A DNA stretch of 64,000 nucleotides, taken from Parnassius smintheus behrii (taxonomy: Eukaryota; Arthropoda; Insecta; Lepidoptera; Papilionidae). The notes below the pieces were generated by a model. That model worked only from the letters and a program-made list of their open reading frames with translations. It had not been told where the DNA came from and did not search any database. Positions 31,293 through 43,565 of this stretch are shown here, one piece after another (the stretch's first letter is position 1; each line of letters opens with the position of its first letter). The stretch covers positions 41,264,662 through 41,328,661 of the forward strand of contig JAUPFT010000003.1 of assembly GCA_036936625.1 (NCBI GenBank), written 5' to 3'. The position numbers were made by a program, and so were the translations under genes.

Positions 31293-31578
31293 CGTGGTAG
31301 AGCTAAGCTGCAGCTAAATTATGATTGTAGCACGAATTAGTTGGTTCGACCGGGGAGGACTACGCTCTCACAGTATACCAGCATAAAATAGCAGCTTAAT
31401 ACTGCTGTGTTTCGTATGCTGAGTGTAGGGATCCGGAGACCCTTTTTTACTGGAAACGAGGTAGTCCACCTTAGTCCATAGGGGTGACAACGCATCTGAG
31501 TTTTGATTCTTAATCGAGGATAAATGAAGATTTCTACGGGCCACAGCATCCACTTACGATCAGGTGTACTATAAAAAA
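31293..31578 (+). repeat. Repeat A copy, full length
   Basis: All landmarks from 'ggtagagctaagctgcag' to 'cacttacgatcaggtg' and an A-rich end, 340 bp downstream of another plus-sense copy. Confidence 0.8.
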
Positions 31579-32065
31579 ACTTTCTTTAGTAAGTTAAATT
31601 TATATTAAAAATATTTAAGGGATAGGACTCCGGTTCTATACATCCGTCGTCGGTACCACTCTCTTGCCTATCTTTACCGATGCGTGCACTGCAGTTTTCG
31701 GGTCTGAAAGGTATAGAGATACTAGGAAGAAAGACTGAGAACCATTTTACTCTTTTCTTATTGGTAGCAGGTATCAGTGGAATTGCAGTAGCCAATTTTG
31801 TGATACAAAAAGATAATTAAAATCTCTTACGAGTATAGATTATTTTACGCCACCCACCTTACCGTAAACCAGTCATTGCATAGATTTGAAATGATGGCAA
31901 AGAGTTCCGTACCTTTACATTAAAGGTTTATAGTTGATCTGAAAACTCCCCCATTTTTAATTTGTTAAAAATCATTTTTAAAATTTCAAAAATGTGGGCA
32001 TTTTCATACATAATATTTTGTAAAGGAACCGTTTACTGTTTAGTGGATGTATATTAATATTCAAC
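31579..32065. other. Unassigned DNA
   Basis: No gene or repeat recognised. Confidence 0.4.
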
Positions 32066-32235
32066 ACCCCATGTCGCCCCATGGGTATCGTAAGTGGCGA
32101 CGAGGTAAACAAACCGGGAGGAATTAACCCACTTGCCGATAGCGACAACTATGGGAAATATAAAGGTTATTATAAAGGATATGACATGGGTGAAACCTAT
32201 GTTCAGCAGTGGACACTTTCGATATGCTATGATAT
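32066..32235 (+). repeat. RTE-related short repeat with both 5'- and 3'-like ends
   Basis: Begins 'caacaccccatgtcgcccca', 'gggtatcgtaagtggcgacg' like the RTE 5' region and ends 'aacctatgttcagcagtgga' like RTE 3' ends. It is only about 170 bp long, so it may be an internally deleted RTE or a SINE-like derivative. Confidence 0.6.
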
Positions 32236-32680
32236 ATGAAAATTGCGTTTTATTATATTATGTTCGTATTAACAGGATAATCTGGTAGGTTTCATATCGG
32301 GTGGAATATTAAAATATTATTTTACTTTTGATTACCCCTGTAGCATCTTATAAATCACAATAACCAGTCGATTAAAGCCTCGCTACGTGCTACGCGATAA
32401 TTTACAGCCATGTCGTAGATCTAGTGGTGTTAAATATGTAGAGGCAATTTGTGCGACATGACGCGGGCTTGTAGACGACAGTGCAACTTATCGGGCACTT
32501 AACGAGAATAATGTCTCCTCGGAGGCGACGACATTCGTGGACAACTTTATCGGAGATGTGCTAGAGAGCTGGTTGATGTTAAAGATCGTTGTGATTAAAT
32601 CCATGGAATAATCCAATCTTTTTTATTTATTCATAGAAATCGGAATAGTAGTTTAATAATATTATTAATATTTCACGTGA
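32236..32680 (+). other. Mostly unassigned; contains a small repeat shared with 40470-40545
   Basis: At 32455-32560 'gggcacttaacgagaataat', 'gtctcctcgg' and 'gtggacaactttatcgg' recur at 40470-40545 with small changes. The class is unknown. Confidence 0.5.
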
Positions 32681-32880
32681 TAGGGCCACGTAGCAGCTAA
32701 ATAATGGATGACGCACGAATGAAGAGTATAGAGAGTCATTATAATTACAGGTTCTGAGACATTCCAACTTAGTTTACAGAGGTGAAAACGTCTCTGTAGC
32801 CTTCTTTGCTAGAAGTTGTCTGCAGTTGTCCATGAATTGCAGTAGCCACCTACCATCTGTTGTACCATAGTAAAAACAGA
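32681..32880 (+). repeat. Repeat A copy, strongly diverged
   Basis: 'agggccacgtagcagctaaa', 'cgcacgaatgaag', 'gacattccaacttag' and 'agtagccacctaccatctg' keep the order of repeat A. Confidence 0.5.
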
Positions 32881-33514
32881 ATAGTAGGCTATCTTCTAAG
32901 AAATGTACCGACCGTCACTAATATGTGTGCGTGCCTGGTACGTGACAGTACGGAGTCGTAAAGCACGAGCCACAGCATGCACAAAACAAGTCGGATAGGT
33001 CGGGCCGAGTCTAGAACGCCCACCGCCGCTCTCCGCAATCACCTTTGTTTGAGCCTTTGTTGATTTTTAAACTTTAACTAATAAAATTTTGCTAGCAGTC
33101 TTTTTTTCGTTATATTTTCTCTTTTTGTAAAATAAATTAATATGTGTGTTCGTTTAAGTAAAATAGCTTTTTATTATAAGGTTAATTACATTAATTATCA
33201 TGCCAAATCAGATCAAATTAATTTTAAACATTAAATCTGAGCTGACACCATATGCTCACTGTTAATTTACTCGTATTTTAGTTATTTGGAATTTGTTGTA
33301 ATGTAAAGCTAGAATTTTTTTGACAAACATCGATTCTTTGAGAGGAAACTAAAAAAAAAATATTAACAAATATGATGCATAGGTTCGTATCCATACGTAT
33401 TATGTTTGTACATATAAAACTAAATGAGATTGAGACTTAGCTGATAAACAAAAAGACAGTGACAACCCTGCAACAGTAGGCATTTAAGTCTCGCGCGGCG
33501 CGGGAGTTAAAGCG
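32881..33514. other. Unassigned DNA
   Basis: No gene recognised. Near 33480-33515 a GC-rich patch ('tctcgcgcggcgcgg') precedes the next element. Confidence 0.4.
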
Positions 33515-34122
33515 CTTCTACACGGTCGGGACCAACCACCAACCGTCGTGACCTTGGTCGGCTCAACCGATTTTTGTATTCGTTCTGCACGGCCGGGTGG
33601 TTGACTCAACTTGTCAGTTGTCCCTGGTATTTAAAGAGTAAAGACGTAAGGTAGTTATTTTTAAAAATGGTTCCTTGCTTTTCTATACAACAAAAATCGG
33701 TTTAGCTTTAACGTTTCTATGCTTGAATGAAGATAAAAAAGGGAAAAAAATTAAATTGATAAAATTGTGGCTGAAAGAGCGCATTACTTTAAACAAACAT
33801 GACATGGTACTTTAAGGCATGGTAAATCACAGTACAGTGACAAGATTTCGGTCAGGACCTCACGTTGTGTGCTTCCGTAGTGCCGTTAAACATCCACCTG
33901 CGATGACTGCTAAGCGCGCACTGAGGCGCTCTTGTCGGCCGACAGCGTTCCACATGGTCGGCGTCAACCACGGACCCAACTTGTCGTGAGGAATGCGCTC
34001 GCGACCAAGGCCGTCGGACTCAACCAAAATATTGGTCAGACAACCGATGTCTACACTGTCCATTTTTACATCAACTCGACCAAGGTCACGACGGTTGGTG
34101 GTTGGTCCCGACCGTGTAGAAG
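33515..34122. mobile_element. 608-bp non-autonomous element with 46-bp perfect terminal inverted repeats
   Basis: Left terminal repeat 33515-33560 (starting cttctacacggtcgggacca) and right 34077-34122 are exact reverse complements over 46 bp. There is no transposase frame; open stretches inside are low-quality. I could not define a target duplication (gcg against gcc flank it). Related phrases ('gtctacactg', 'gttggtcgag') appear in the Harbinger-like region at the right end of the window, so a PIF/Harbinger origin is possible. Confidence 0.85.
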
Positions 34123-34662
34123 GCCTATTATCCCCCTACTCTGTTTTTGCTGTGGTTGTAATGTGAGTTCGTCACCTTACTTTTATACAAATAAAAATAC
34201 ATTTACGTAAAGAAAAGTGATTTTCATTTGTAATGAATAAATGAGTAAGCGATAACGAATAAAATAATTAGTAGTATGAGATTTAACCTTTTCGACGATG
34301 TTGTGTCAGTGTCGGGTCGGTGTTATAATCGGCCAATTTGAATTTTTGATTCATGCGGTCCTGGATGTTAGCAACTTTGACACGCCAATGTTGTTACTTA
34401 TAATTTTGTATGCAGGCTTGGCAATGTCCTGATAGTACTGTTTATCTTCTTCTTCTTTAAGTGCCTCTCCATTACTGAAGGTCGGCAGTCATCCTCCTAA
34501 ATTCTTCTTTGTTCAGGGCTAGCTTGAACAGATCTTCTACTTTCTTTATCCCGGTCCATTTCCGGATAGTTAGTAGACGCCAAATGAATTTGTCATCGAA
34601 TTAGTCGTTGCATTGTTGTGTTTGAATATATATATTATATATCTATTATATCCTATACCTTT
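34123..34662. other. Unassigned, with a possible LINE scrap
   Basis: 'cttcttcttctttaagtgcc', 'tctccattactgaagg' near 34445-34490 looks like a widespread insect LINE 3' region in antisense. This is a weak call. Confidence 0.35.
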
Positions 34663-35245
34663 AAACGAGCAATTCTTGTATATAAATATATATATAATCG
34701 GAATCTCGGAAACGGCTGCAACGATTTTCATAAAATTTTGTGTGCAGGGAGTTTCGGGGGCAATAAATTGATCTAGCTAGGATTTATTTTTAGAAAATGT
34801 CTTTTTGTCCGTGTTTTTAGGCAATGAAAAACTGCTACAATATTGTTAGAATAAGAAGGTAAATTTTGACAGTTTATTAATGATTACAAATAGCTTAATT
34901 GGTATATTGGGCGGTCACAAAATCGTAATACCATGGTTCGAGCCCAGACGGACCGACCCACTTTTTTAATTTTTTTTCCAAGTTCCTCTCTTTTTCGAGA
35001 AAATCTATTTTTAGAGCCCTTTTTTAAGTATTTTTTAAAAACACGAATATTTAAATTAAACTAATTGCACTCATGATTTTTTATTCAAATAACCAGTTCA
35101 GTTTTTTCTATTATGTCGCTAAGATCAAAAAATATTATTCGTATTTCATCAGTATGTAATTTGTATCTGAATATAATTTCCAAAACACACGAATTAAAAA
35201 AAACCGAGGGAATAATACCGAGCAAAGCTCGGTCAACCGGGTACT
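34663..35245 (+). repeat. 590-bp repeat with tRNA-like core and terminal hairpin (copy 1)
   Basis: Starts 'aaacgagcaattcttgtat', has a tRNA-like core (A box 'tagcttaattggtat', B box 'ggttcgagccc' at about 34895-34965) and ends with the hairpin accgagcaaagctcggt followed by 'caaccgggtact'. A second copy follows almost head to tail (period 590), and an inverted third lies at 50254-50794. The terminal hairpin near a short 3' end recalls Helitrons, but I could not confirm TC...CTRR ends; the tRNA-like core recalls SINEs. Confidence 0.75.
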
Positions 35246-35253
35246 ATACTATG

Positions 35254-35835
35254 AAACGAGCAATTCTTGTATATAAATATATATATATAATCGGGATCTC
35301 GGAAACGGCTACAACGATTTTCATAAAATTTAGTGTCCAGGGAGTTTCGGGGATAATAAATCGATCTAGCTAGGATTTATTTTTAGAAAATGTCTTTTTG
35401 TCCGTGTTTTTAGGCAATGAAAACTGCTACAATATCGTTAGAATAAGAAGGTTAATTTTGACGGAGTGTTAGTGATTATAAATAGCTTAATTGGTATAAT
35501 GGTCGGTCACAGAATCTTAAAACTCCGGTTCGAGCCCCAGACCGACCGACTCTTTTTAAATTTTTTTTCATGTTCTTTTCTTTTTTGAGAAAATCTATTT
35601 TTTCGTGCCCTTTTTTTAGTATTTTTTAAAAACACGAAAATTTAAATTAAAATAATTGCACTCATGATTTTTTATTCAAATAACCAGTTCCGTTTTTTCT
35701 GTTATGTCGCTAAGATCAAAAAATATTATTTATATTTTATCAGTATGTAATTTGTATCTAAATATAATTTCCAAAACACATGAATTAAAAAAATCGAGCG
35801 AAAAATACCGAGCAAAGCTCGGTCAACCAGGTACT
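35254..35835 (+). repeat. 590-bp repeat with tRNA-like core and terminal hairpin (copy 2)
   Basis: Same order as copy 1: 'aaacgagcaattcttgtat', tRNA-like core with 'tagcttaattggtataatgg' and 'ggttcgagccc' (about 35487-35550), the accgagcaaagctcggt hairpin and 'caaccaggtact'. Separated from copy 1 by about 8 bp. Confidence 0.75.
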
Positions 35836-36664
35836 TACTAAATAAAATGTAATATAAGCGTCCACACGTCCACACAAGATGTCCTTTGTCTCCATAATTA
35901 TGAAAAGCCGTATATGTATATATATATATATCATTATCTTTATACACTGTGAGTGAAGTTATACGTCAATGTTTCAACCTTTCAAAGATGTTCGTGTAAA
36001 AAATCTTACTTGATTCAAATAGACAAGAAAAGAAGGTAAAAATAAACCTAATTAACTTTTTCTGAGTATACAGAATATAATTTACAGATGTAGCATGTCG
36101 TGTCGTCATAAATATCCTTCGCTTCATTTTGTCTCGTAAGTGACGTAAGAGGTGATTATAAGTGATGCCGGAAAGATTTTATGTTAACCGATAGTCTAAT
36201 AATAGATGAATAGATGAATAGAAAACTATTAGTTAGGTAAAGGACAGAGACGTAGAACAAAACACATATATAACCCGATCGCAGTCTTAACACGAGCTAT
36301 CCTTGTTACTCCATCGGATCCAGGAATACGTAGGAAAGCCATGCCGCAAATATATTACTGGTTGTAACACGAATGGGTCTGCTCAACCAGAGGTGGACCA
36401 CGCTCTCACATAATAGCAGGTGTAGAGAACTGGAAACCCTTTTTAATTTAACCCGCTTTTTGAACTCCTTTAAAAATCGAATTAATCTGTACTTACTATT
36501 TTTATTAACCTCGAATTATGTAATTCTATTTTCACACGCTGTATACTAAAATTTACTTTAAAGATTATTTGAACACTAATATTATTATAAGGATGGCGCT
36601 TATGAAAAAATTGTATCTTTCAATGCATATATTTTCAGGTAAAATTTTGCGAAATAACGTATTT
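35836..36664. other. Unassigned, with RTE and repeat A scraps
   Basis: 36105-36185 has 'tgacgtaagaggtgatta' like the RTE-related short repeat. 36360-36460 has 'ggttgtaacacgaatgggtc' and 'ccacgctctcaca', a plus-sense piece of repeat A. Confidence 0.5.
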
Positions 36665-37000
36665 TTTTTAAAATAGAATAAGGATGACAAGCAAGCACAC
36701 AGTCTACATGATGGTAAGTGGATACTGTGGCCCATAGACATCTACATCTATCCTCAGTTACGAATCAAAATGCATATGCCTTGTCACCCGTGAGGACTAA
36801 AATGGAATGCCTTGTTTCCAGTAAAAATGGTACCTCCGGTTCTCTACACTTACCATACGAAACACAGCAGCATTAAGCTACTATTTTACGCTGGTATTCT
36901 GTGAGAGCGTGGTCCTTCCCTGGTCGAGCCGACCCATTCGTGCTACAACTATACTACTAATATAACAGCAGCATGGCTCTACCACGTTTACAATCTATCC
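36665..37000 (-). repeat. Repeat A copy, full length
   Basis: Antisense, from 'ggatgacaagcaagcacac' to 'cagcagcatggctctaccac', the longest and best-kept member in the window. Confidence 0.85.
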
Positions 37001-38735
37001 TTGATTAAGAAAACAAAATGCAGATGGGTGGGCACCCTGAGGACTGAAATTGTTTCCTATAAAAATATCTTTGTGAATTCACTCTTACACTAGGTTCCCA
37101 TATATTATGTTCAAAACTCTTCATGAGTCACATGAAGAGTTGAATTCCATGTGCACAGACTCGGCTGTTGCTTGTTATATACCTAAGACAAATTTGATTA
37201 AGTATCATTAAGATGTTATTAATTTTTAATTAAAATACAATAGACTGGAGTTTCCAAGTTTCTTGGTATTTAATAACCTTTGATTAATTGTTGAGAAACT
37301 TGCGTACCTCGAGTCGAATTTGCAAAACTGTTTAGCCTTAATTTGCAAGTTGTCTATTGAGACAAAATTGAGAAAGGAGCTTAAAGTAGAATTAAGGATT
37401 CTGCATTACTTTGCAAATAATACTTAGACTCCATTACAGACTTCGGTAGACTATCAAAATAAGTTTTCATCCTAATCCTTATATTACAATGAGCGAAATG
37501 TAAACATAATAACGTATAATAATGTCTATAAAAGTAATTTATTGACATTGTTATTTAAACAGAAGAGAGAACATAACCTGATGTATGAAAATGGTTACAA
37601 ATAAATGTTTATAAACATTTTATTATCATAATGATGATATTTTAATTCATAATATTATTTGTAACAATTATTTATTAAGTTATGAATAAATTGAAAAAGT
37701 TTTTTTCGCGCAGCTTCTTAGCATTGTAATGCGTTAGGGCGTTAAGATTACAACAGTTACTTATTGAAAGTCACTTTTGCTTTTATTATACAACTAGTTC
37801 AGGACAACCCGTTGGTAAGGGAAGCACCAGCAAGAAACATGGCCGGACTTTTTTCTTTTTGCGACCAAATGAAACTAAATCAAACATTAACAATTTACAT
37901 CGATAGATTACCTATATATCCATTTGGTGGCTATTTGTTTTTAGTAAAAATTTGTGATTTTTGTAATTGTAAAAACGATATTTCATTGTGTTTTCACACA
38001 AAATTGACGATATGGGGTTAAGTTTGTGATACTTTTTCTGCTATTATTTACATAATTTTGTTTCTTACAAATACCCTAGGTAAGCAGACCTCACCTCGTT
38101 TCAAAAAGATGTGAAAATAGTTATGAAAATAATAAAAATAATCTCAGAAAAATAAAAGTACTGTCATAATTTTCTATATATTTGCTATTAAGCATGAATC
38201 GTCCAGATAATACAATAAAAACAACATGATAGCGATCACCGCATTCCCAAAAGTTGTTATCAGTTATGTTGTTTTTTAGTTAAATAAATAGGTTATACTA
38301 GCAATATTCATAACAACCAGACAATGTGATAAATAATAAAGTTATTAGTATTAATTAATTATATGGCCCCATTTGATTTGTCAATATCCATATTGTCAGG
38401 GCATTATAAATATTGCCCTGATTAGTCACTTTGTCCATAACACATATACTACAAAGATAAATAACATTAAGTAATGTAAAATAATTTCCTAGTATATATA
38501 ATGACAATAGCTAATCTTCATTTACCAATAGAAACGTGATTTACATTCAACATCCGACATGCCTTACTTTTTATACTATTTCATTTTCAATGTCCCTTTT
38601 GTACAAATGTTAATAAGAAAATTTTACGTGTATGTTATCGCACAACCATGGCAAAACTACAAACAGAACAATACATCTTTTATAACGTTTATAGACGTCC
38701 ATTAGCAACAGAAGTCGGGACGTCACACAAAAACA
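37001..38735. other. Unassigned AT-rich DNA
   Basis: No element or gene identified. An 85-codon open stretch at 37764-38021 has no motif that I recognise and an AT-rich, low-complexity look; I do not call it a gene. Confidence 0.4.
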
Positions 38736-38739
38736 TCCA

Positions 38740-38900
38740 CAAGTAAAAACAGGAAAACGGAAAGATAAAGTACCCCGAATGTCGTGTCTCCAGACAGCGG
38801 GAGGAATAAAATTAATGCGAACCGGCAGCGAACTTGGCACTCCGCGACATCGTGCACGACCGGCTCTGATTCCATGAAACTTTAATCTTATTAATATTTT
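38740..38900 (+). repeat. Repeat shared with 54770-54905
   Basis: 'aaagataaagtaccccgaat', 'gaggaataaaattaatgcga' and 'catcgtgcacgaccggctct' align with the later copy. The class is unknown. Confidence 0.5.
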
Positions 38901-39129
38901 ATTCTTTGTTACCACAGCCACTTAATATTTGCAATTGCAATGTTGCTTACTTACGTAGTGACTAGTGAGTGCTTGTGTTCCAACGCCGTATGTTTTTGCA
39001 ATCGTGAAATATTATGTTATGTTTTAATTGTATAATACCTATTTCATTTTAAGCAATGTTTAACTTTTATTATCAGTAAACAATTTGATTACTACATATT
39101 CGAAAATCTAGCCTCAAAAGAGCTATTTT

Positions 39130-39366
39130 TTTATAAAATAAGGGTAACATACCAGAACACAGTCTACTTGATAGTAAGTGAATGCTGTGGTCCATGGACA
39201 TCTACATCTATCCGTGATTAAGTATCAAAATGCAGATGCCTCACCCCCTGAGTACTAAGATGGAATGCCCCGTTTCCAGTAAAAAGGATCTCCGATTCTC
39301 TGCACTCACTATACAAAACAGCAGAATAAAGCCCAGGTCGAGCTGACCCATTCGTGCTATAACGTT
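39130..39366 (-). repeat. Repeat A copy
   Basis: 'gggtaacataccagaacac', 'ctacttgatagtaagtg', 'aatgccccgtttccag' and 'cgagctgacccattcgtgc', with a gap in the middle. Confidence 0.75.
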
Positions 39367-39699
39367 CTACTAGCGGAGTAGAAATTAAAATTTCTCTTGT
39401 CTAACGACTACATACGTTTATTACACTGCCATTCCAAAAAGAGGTGGGCAGGGATTTGTGATTGTACTATAGAACCTGAGCTCATCATTATTTCCCTGTC
39501 TATCGTTATTGTTGTCGAGTTGCCTCATCTGTCTTGAGTACCATCTAGACATTAAAAAATAATATTTGAAACATTTTTCCATTTGTTAATACTACCATGT
39601 AATATCTTTTGAAGTAATTGTAGATGTGTACCTAATAAATAAAATGAATTGACTATCTGCACCGTCAGAATAACTGCCTTTAATCGAGCTTGGGAGATA

Positions 39700-40070
39700 A
39701 ATAATGTCCACCAGACTGAATTTCGGTCACGGTGGAATGCCTCAACGGAGACTAGCCATCGGCGCAGGACAGGATTATAGTGCACAAGCGTATGCGCTGA
39801 TACATGTGCACTTACTATTCCCTCACTTTCATAATCCGATGGGACGGTAAACCGACACAACCGGAGAGATATCAGGCGCAGGACCAACGGCTTGACTAAT
39901 ATCCGAGGCACGGGAGTGAGACACCGCCAACTTCCTAACTCCGGGCAGCTAGTGAAAATTTCTGGTCGGAAATACTCAATAATTGATTTTTGGCCCGACC
40001 CGGGATTCGAACCCAGGACCTCATGATCAGCAGTCATACTACTACAACCACTAGACCAAGTCAGTCAAGA
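39700..40070 (-). repeat. tRNA-derived SINE (family B), better preserved
   Basis: Minus sense: tRNA-like head with A box 'ttggtctagtggttgtag' and B box 'gggttcgaatcccgg' (about 40000-40060), then a body shared with 9265-9560 ('ccctcactttcataatccga' in plus sense). The 161-codon antisense frame across it is spurious. Confidence 0.75.
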
Positions 40071-40756
40071 GATTATTTGCATACCATCAAGACATGAATA
40101 ATCATTTGTCAAAACTTTTGTCTTTCCGTCTGCTTGAACTTCTGTCCAGACCAATCTTCGGAACGTAGAAACGGATTGTGATGCAACTTACAAATAGAAA
40201 GCATCGCCAGGAGTGATCTTAGCTGTATATTTTATCCGAAAAAGTTGAACTTTTTAAAAGAAAATATTTGGAAAGTAAATGGTCATTGATAATAATTTTC
40301 AAAATCTAAGTGAAACCACATTAATGGATCCCACCCAAAGCGAAGCCCGGTCGCCTCGCTAGTATTATATATATCCTCTTTATCGATTTATGTTAGGTAT
40401 TGCAAAGCACGTAATTAATCGAGTATAGATATACAATTGTTCTACACGATCCGGGTTCGTGCACGAAAGTTTGACATGGTGGGCACTTAACAAGAGTAAT
40501 GTCTCCCCAGAGACTGTTGCCCTATCTGTGGACAACTTTATTGCGGGTATGTACACAATAACAAAATGAAGATAAGGTACATTGTTAAACAGTTCAAACG
40601 ACAAAGAAATGTAATAAAATATTCCGTACAAAAGTGTAACGGAATCATTGTCAAATATTGTTTACATCCCGCTCACACTAATAATAGAATGATAAATAGT
40701 AAATCTGGAATGGAATAATTTAGTAAAGCTTTTTTCTATATTACAAAAGTAAGCAA
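40071..40756. other. Unassigned, with a scrap shared with 32455-32560
   Basis: The 40470-40545 part is the shared small repeat ('gggcacttaacaagagtaat'). No gene seen in the rest. Confidence 0.4.
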
Positions 40757-40862
40757 TTACAATTAAGCACACAATCACATCTGTTAATAAATAGATGTTG
40801 TGGTTCAAATCCACCTACATCTATCTTTGAATAAGAATTAAAATGATTTGAGCGTGGTCTTA
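40757..40862 (-). repeat. Repeat A fragment
   Basis: 'cacacaatcacatctgttaa', 'tccacctacatctatctttg' and 'gagcgtggtcttaccctg' in antisense order, heavily deleted. Confidence 0.5.
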
Positions 40863-40995
40863 CCCTGCAATGGGGCTCATCAAAGATGACAGAACAATAT
40901 TTTATAAAATAATATTGTCCACATATGTAAATGCTCCATGGGACGAAAATGCCGAAAAACGTAACATCCGCCATTACTGTCGACGTCTTTGTACT

Positions 40996-43565
40996 TTTTT
41001 TTTTTTTTTTTTTTTGCGCCCGAAGCAATTAAAGGGCTACCCTGTACGTAGGGAGGCGGAAAATGCATTACGCATACCACGATAGCCGGTCTATCGTGGT
41101 TATGAGGGACTCACTGTCCTACCGGGGACCCTAAGTGATACCCCCTAAAAACCGCCTTTGGGGACAGGCAGCTTGGCTGATTAAGCTCTATTGTGCCTTA
41201 TCATGAGCGACCCTCTTTTGGGAAAAGAGGGCGCAGGCGGCTAAGAGCCGCTGAGGGAGTGCCTACGAAGGCAAAATAATATTAGTTGATATAATAATAA
41301 TTAATTTAATTAGAACTGGCCTGAGCCGCCAGGAGGCAGTTCAGGTCGTTTGACAGTTTATTTGGCGGGTCCGAGAGAGAGTTTCTCGGCCTGCGAACAC
41401 GATAGCGAGAGGGGGGTGGGGCTGCATAAGAAGCCGCCTCACGAATTAAATTGTTTGGGTGCGACTCTGAGGCTTTGAAGAAGTTCTCAGAGAGTTTTTT
41501 AAGGAACTGTTGAATTGTTGGGAGCTCTAAGTCCCGATGAAGGTCGGCATTACGGACGTACCAAGGTGCGTTTGCAGCTCGACGACAGAAGAGGTTCTGA
41601 ACTATTTGGAGTTCATTTAAAATGTTAGGGTTTGCGTGGGCAAAGACGGGGCCCGCGTAGGACATGACGGGTCGTATACAGACCTTATAAAGGGTTCGCT
41701 TGTTCCGAAGGGACATTTTACTGTGTCTGCCCAACATACTGTTGAGCCTACTCAGGTAAAACCGTGCGTGACGGGTGACTCGTTTGACGTGGGGCCTAAA
41801 AGTGAGCCCTGTGTCTAGAGTGACACCTAAATATTTGGCTGTCGTATGCCAGGGGACAGGGGTCCCTAGCATACGTATTGGAGGAGTGTTTTTAAGACGG
41901 CGTCGTTTATAATCGAAGTGAACGGCGGAGCTCACATCGATGCGCCATTTTTTGAACCAATCTCCTAGGTCATCAACTGACTTTTGGATCTTGTTCCGTA
42001 TGAAGGGTAGTGAGACACCTTTGCAGTAGATGGCAGTGTCGTCTGCGAAGAGGGAGAGTTGAACACCTTTCGACGGGATGGGAATGTCGTTGGTGAACAG
42101 GATGTACAGCAAAGGAGCAAGTACTGAGCCCTGAGGGACACCAGCCTTGATAGTTCGCTGTGAAGATAGCGTGCCTTCGTGTCTAAAACGAAAGGTACGA
42201 TGCTTCAAATAGGAGGCCACGAGACGAACTAGACGATCGGGGAGACCTATTTTGTAGAGCTTGTAGATGAGGCCTGTGTGCCAGACTCTATCAAAAGCTT
42301 TGGCTATATCGAAGAAGACCGCGATGGTTTTATGACGTCGAGGATAGAAACCGCTGAGGATATATTCCACAATGCGGTGAACTTGTTGGGGACATGAGTG
42401 TTTGGCTCGGAAGCCGAATTGGTGGGGAATGATGAGAGGGTCACCGTCTGTGGGAAACAGATAGCGCCTCATCCGTGTTTGGATGACTCTTTCGAAGAGC
42501 TTGCCCATTGCCTTGAGGAGGCTAATGGGGCGATGGCTGGAGGGGAGGTTGAGAGGCTTGCCTGGCTTGGGAATTCCAATCACAGTTGCCTCTTTCCACG
42601 TAGTGGGAAAATAACTAAGGTTGAAGCAGGCGTTGAAGATAATAGATAAAAAGGTTAACACCTGCTCGGGAAAGTGTTTAAGGGCTTGGTTGGAGATGCC
42701 ATCCGCGCCCGGAGCCTTTTTAGGCTTAAGTCCTTTGATGAGAGATGAAATCTCATCATTGGACACAGAGATAGGTTCGGAGGCGGTAGGGGGTGAGTTC
42801 CGGCGGCGGACCTCATCCTCTACTGCCTGGACGTGTGAGGGGTCGACAGGTTGAGAACTAGGGGAGCATTGATCGGCAATGCTATCCGCAAAGCACTCAG
42901 CCTTCTCCTCGTCCTCGAAGGCAACCGTGCCGTCGGGACGGGAGAGAGGGGGAGTGTGGGTGATAGCGTCTATGCGGAGGGCTCTAGCCATCTGATAGTA
43001 CGCTGTGTGAGATGGAGAGATATTCTCCATGAGCTTACTCTTTTCGAGATCTTGAAATTCAGAGAGGCGGAAGCGGAGTTTTCGTTGAAGACGATTGGCC
43101 GCGCGCCTATATTCGGGGGTGGGATATTTTGCTGCTCTCCGGAAAGCAGCTTTTTTGGCTTTTAATAGGTTGCTAATATGTAGGGGAAGCCCACTATTGT
43201 TAGCAACCGGGACGACCCTTTCGTTCTCCTTAAGGGAGGATTTAATAAGGGTGGAGAGTGAGTCGACCGCGGTGTCGATTTTTTCGGGACTGTCTAAGTC
43301 CGACGGTATGGAGATGGTAGAATCCTGTGAGTCCAGAGCTTTAGCTAGGGACTCCTTGAATCCCTTCCAATTAGTGAAGGTTTTTGTGTGTATTGGGGGA
43401 GGTGGCTGATGGCCAAGAATGAGGGAGACCGGTCGGTGATCTGATCCTAGATCGTCTAGTGTCTCGATTGCTCCGAGGTTGAGAGAAACTCCTTGGAGTA
43501 ACGCAAAATCTAACACATCGGGAGAGTGATCGGTGTTATCGGGAAAGTGAGTAACACCGAGAGGA
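40996..43565 (-). mobile_element. Jockey LINE, 5'-truncated, recent insertion
   Basis: Target duplication gtctttgtact at 40985-40995 and 43566-43576. A pure A tail (T run on the plus strand, 40996-41015) sits directly at the left duplication. The 3' UTR is about 290 bp with a self-complementary 'ccacgatagaccggctatcg' stretch. Coding sequence is continuous up to the 5' truncation inside the endonuclease. Clean ends and an open frame indicate a recent event. Confidence 0.92.

Noticed and set aside
34663..35835. Firm Helitron call for the 590-bp repeat
   Set aside because: The hairpin fits, but TC and CTRR ends and an A|T target were not established, and a tRNA-like core is atypical.
37764..38021. 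85-codon plus-strand frame as a host gene
   Set aside because: AT-rich, hydrophobic low-complexity translation without motif, splice support or repeat partner.
39552..40037. 161-codon minus-strand frame
   Set aside because: It lies across a tRNA-derived SINE and has no protein motif; a chance frame.
42398..43409. Several plus-strand frames opposite the Jockey ORF
   Set aside because: Antisense shadows of a long coding region; no independent motifs.
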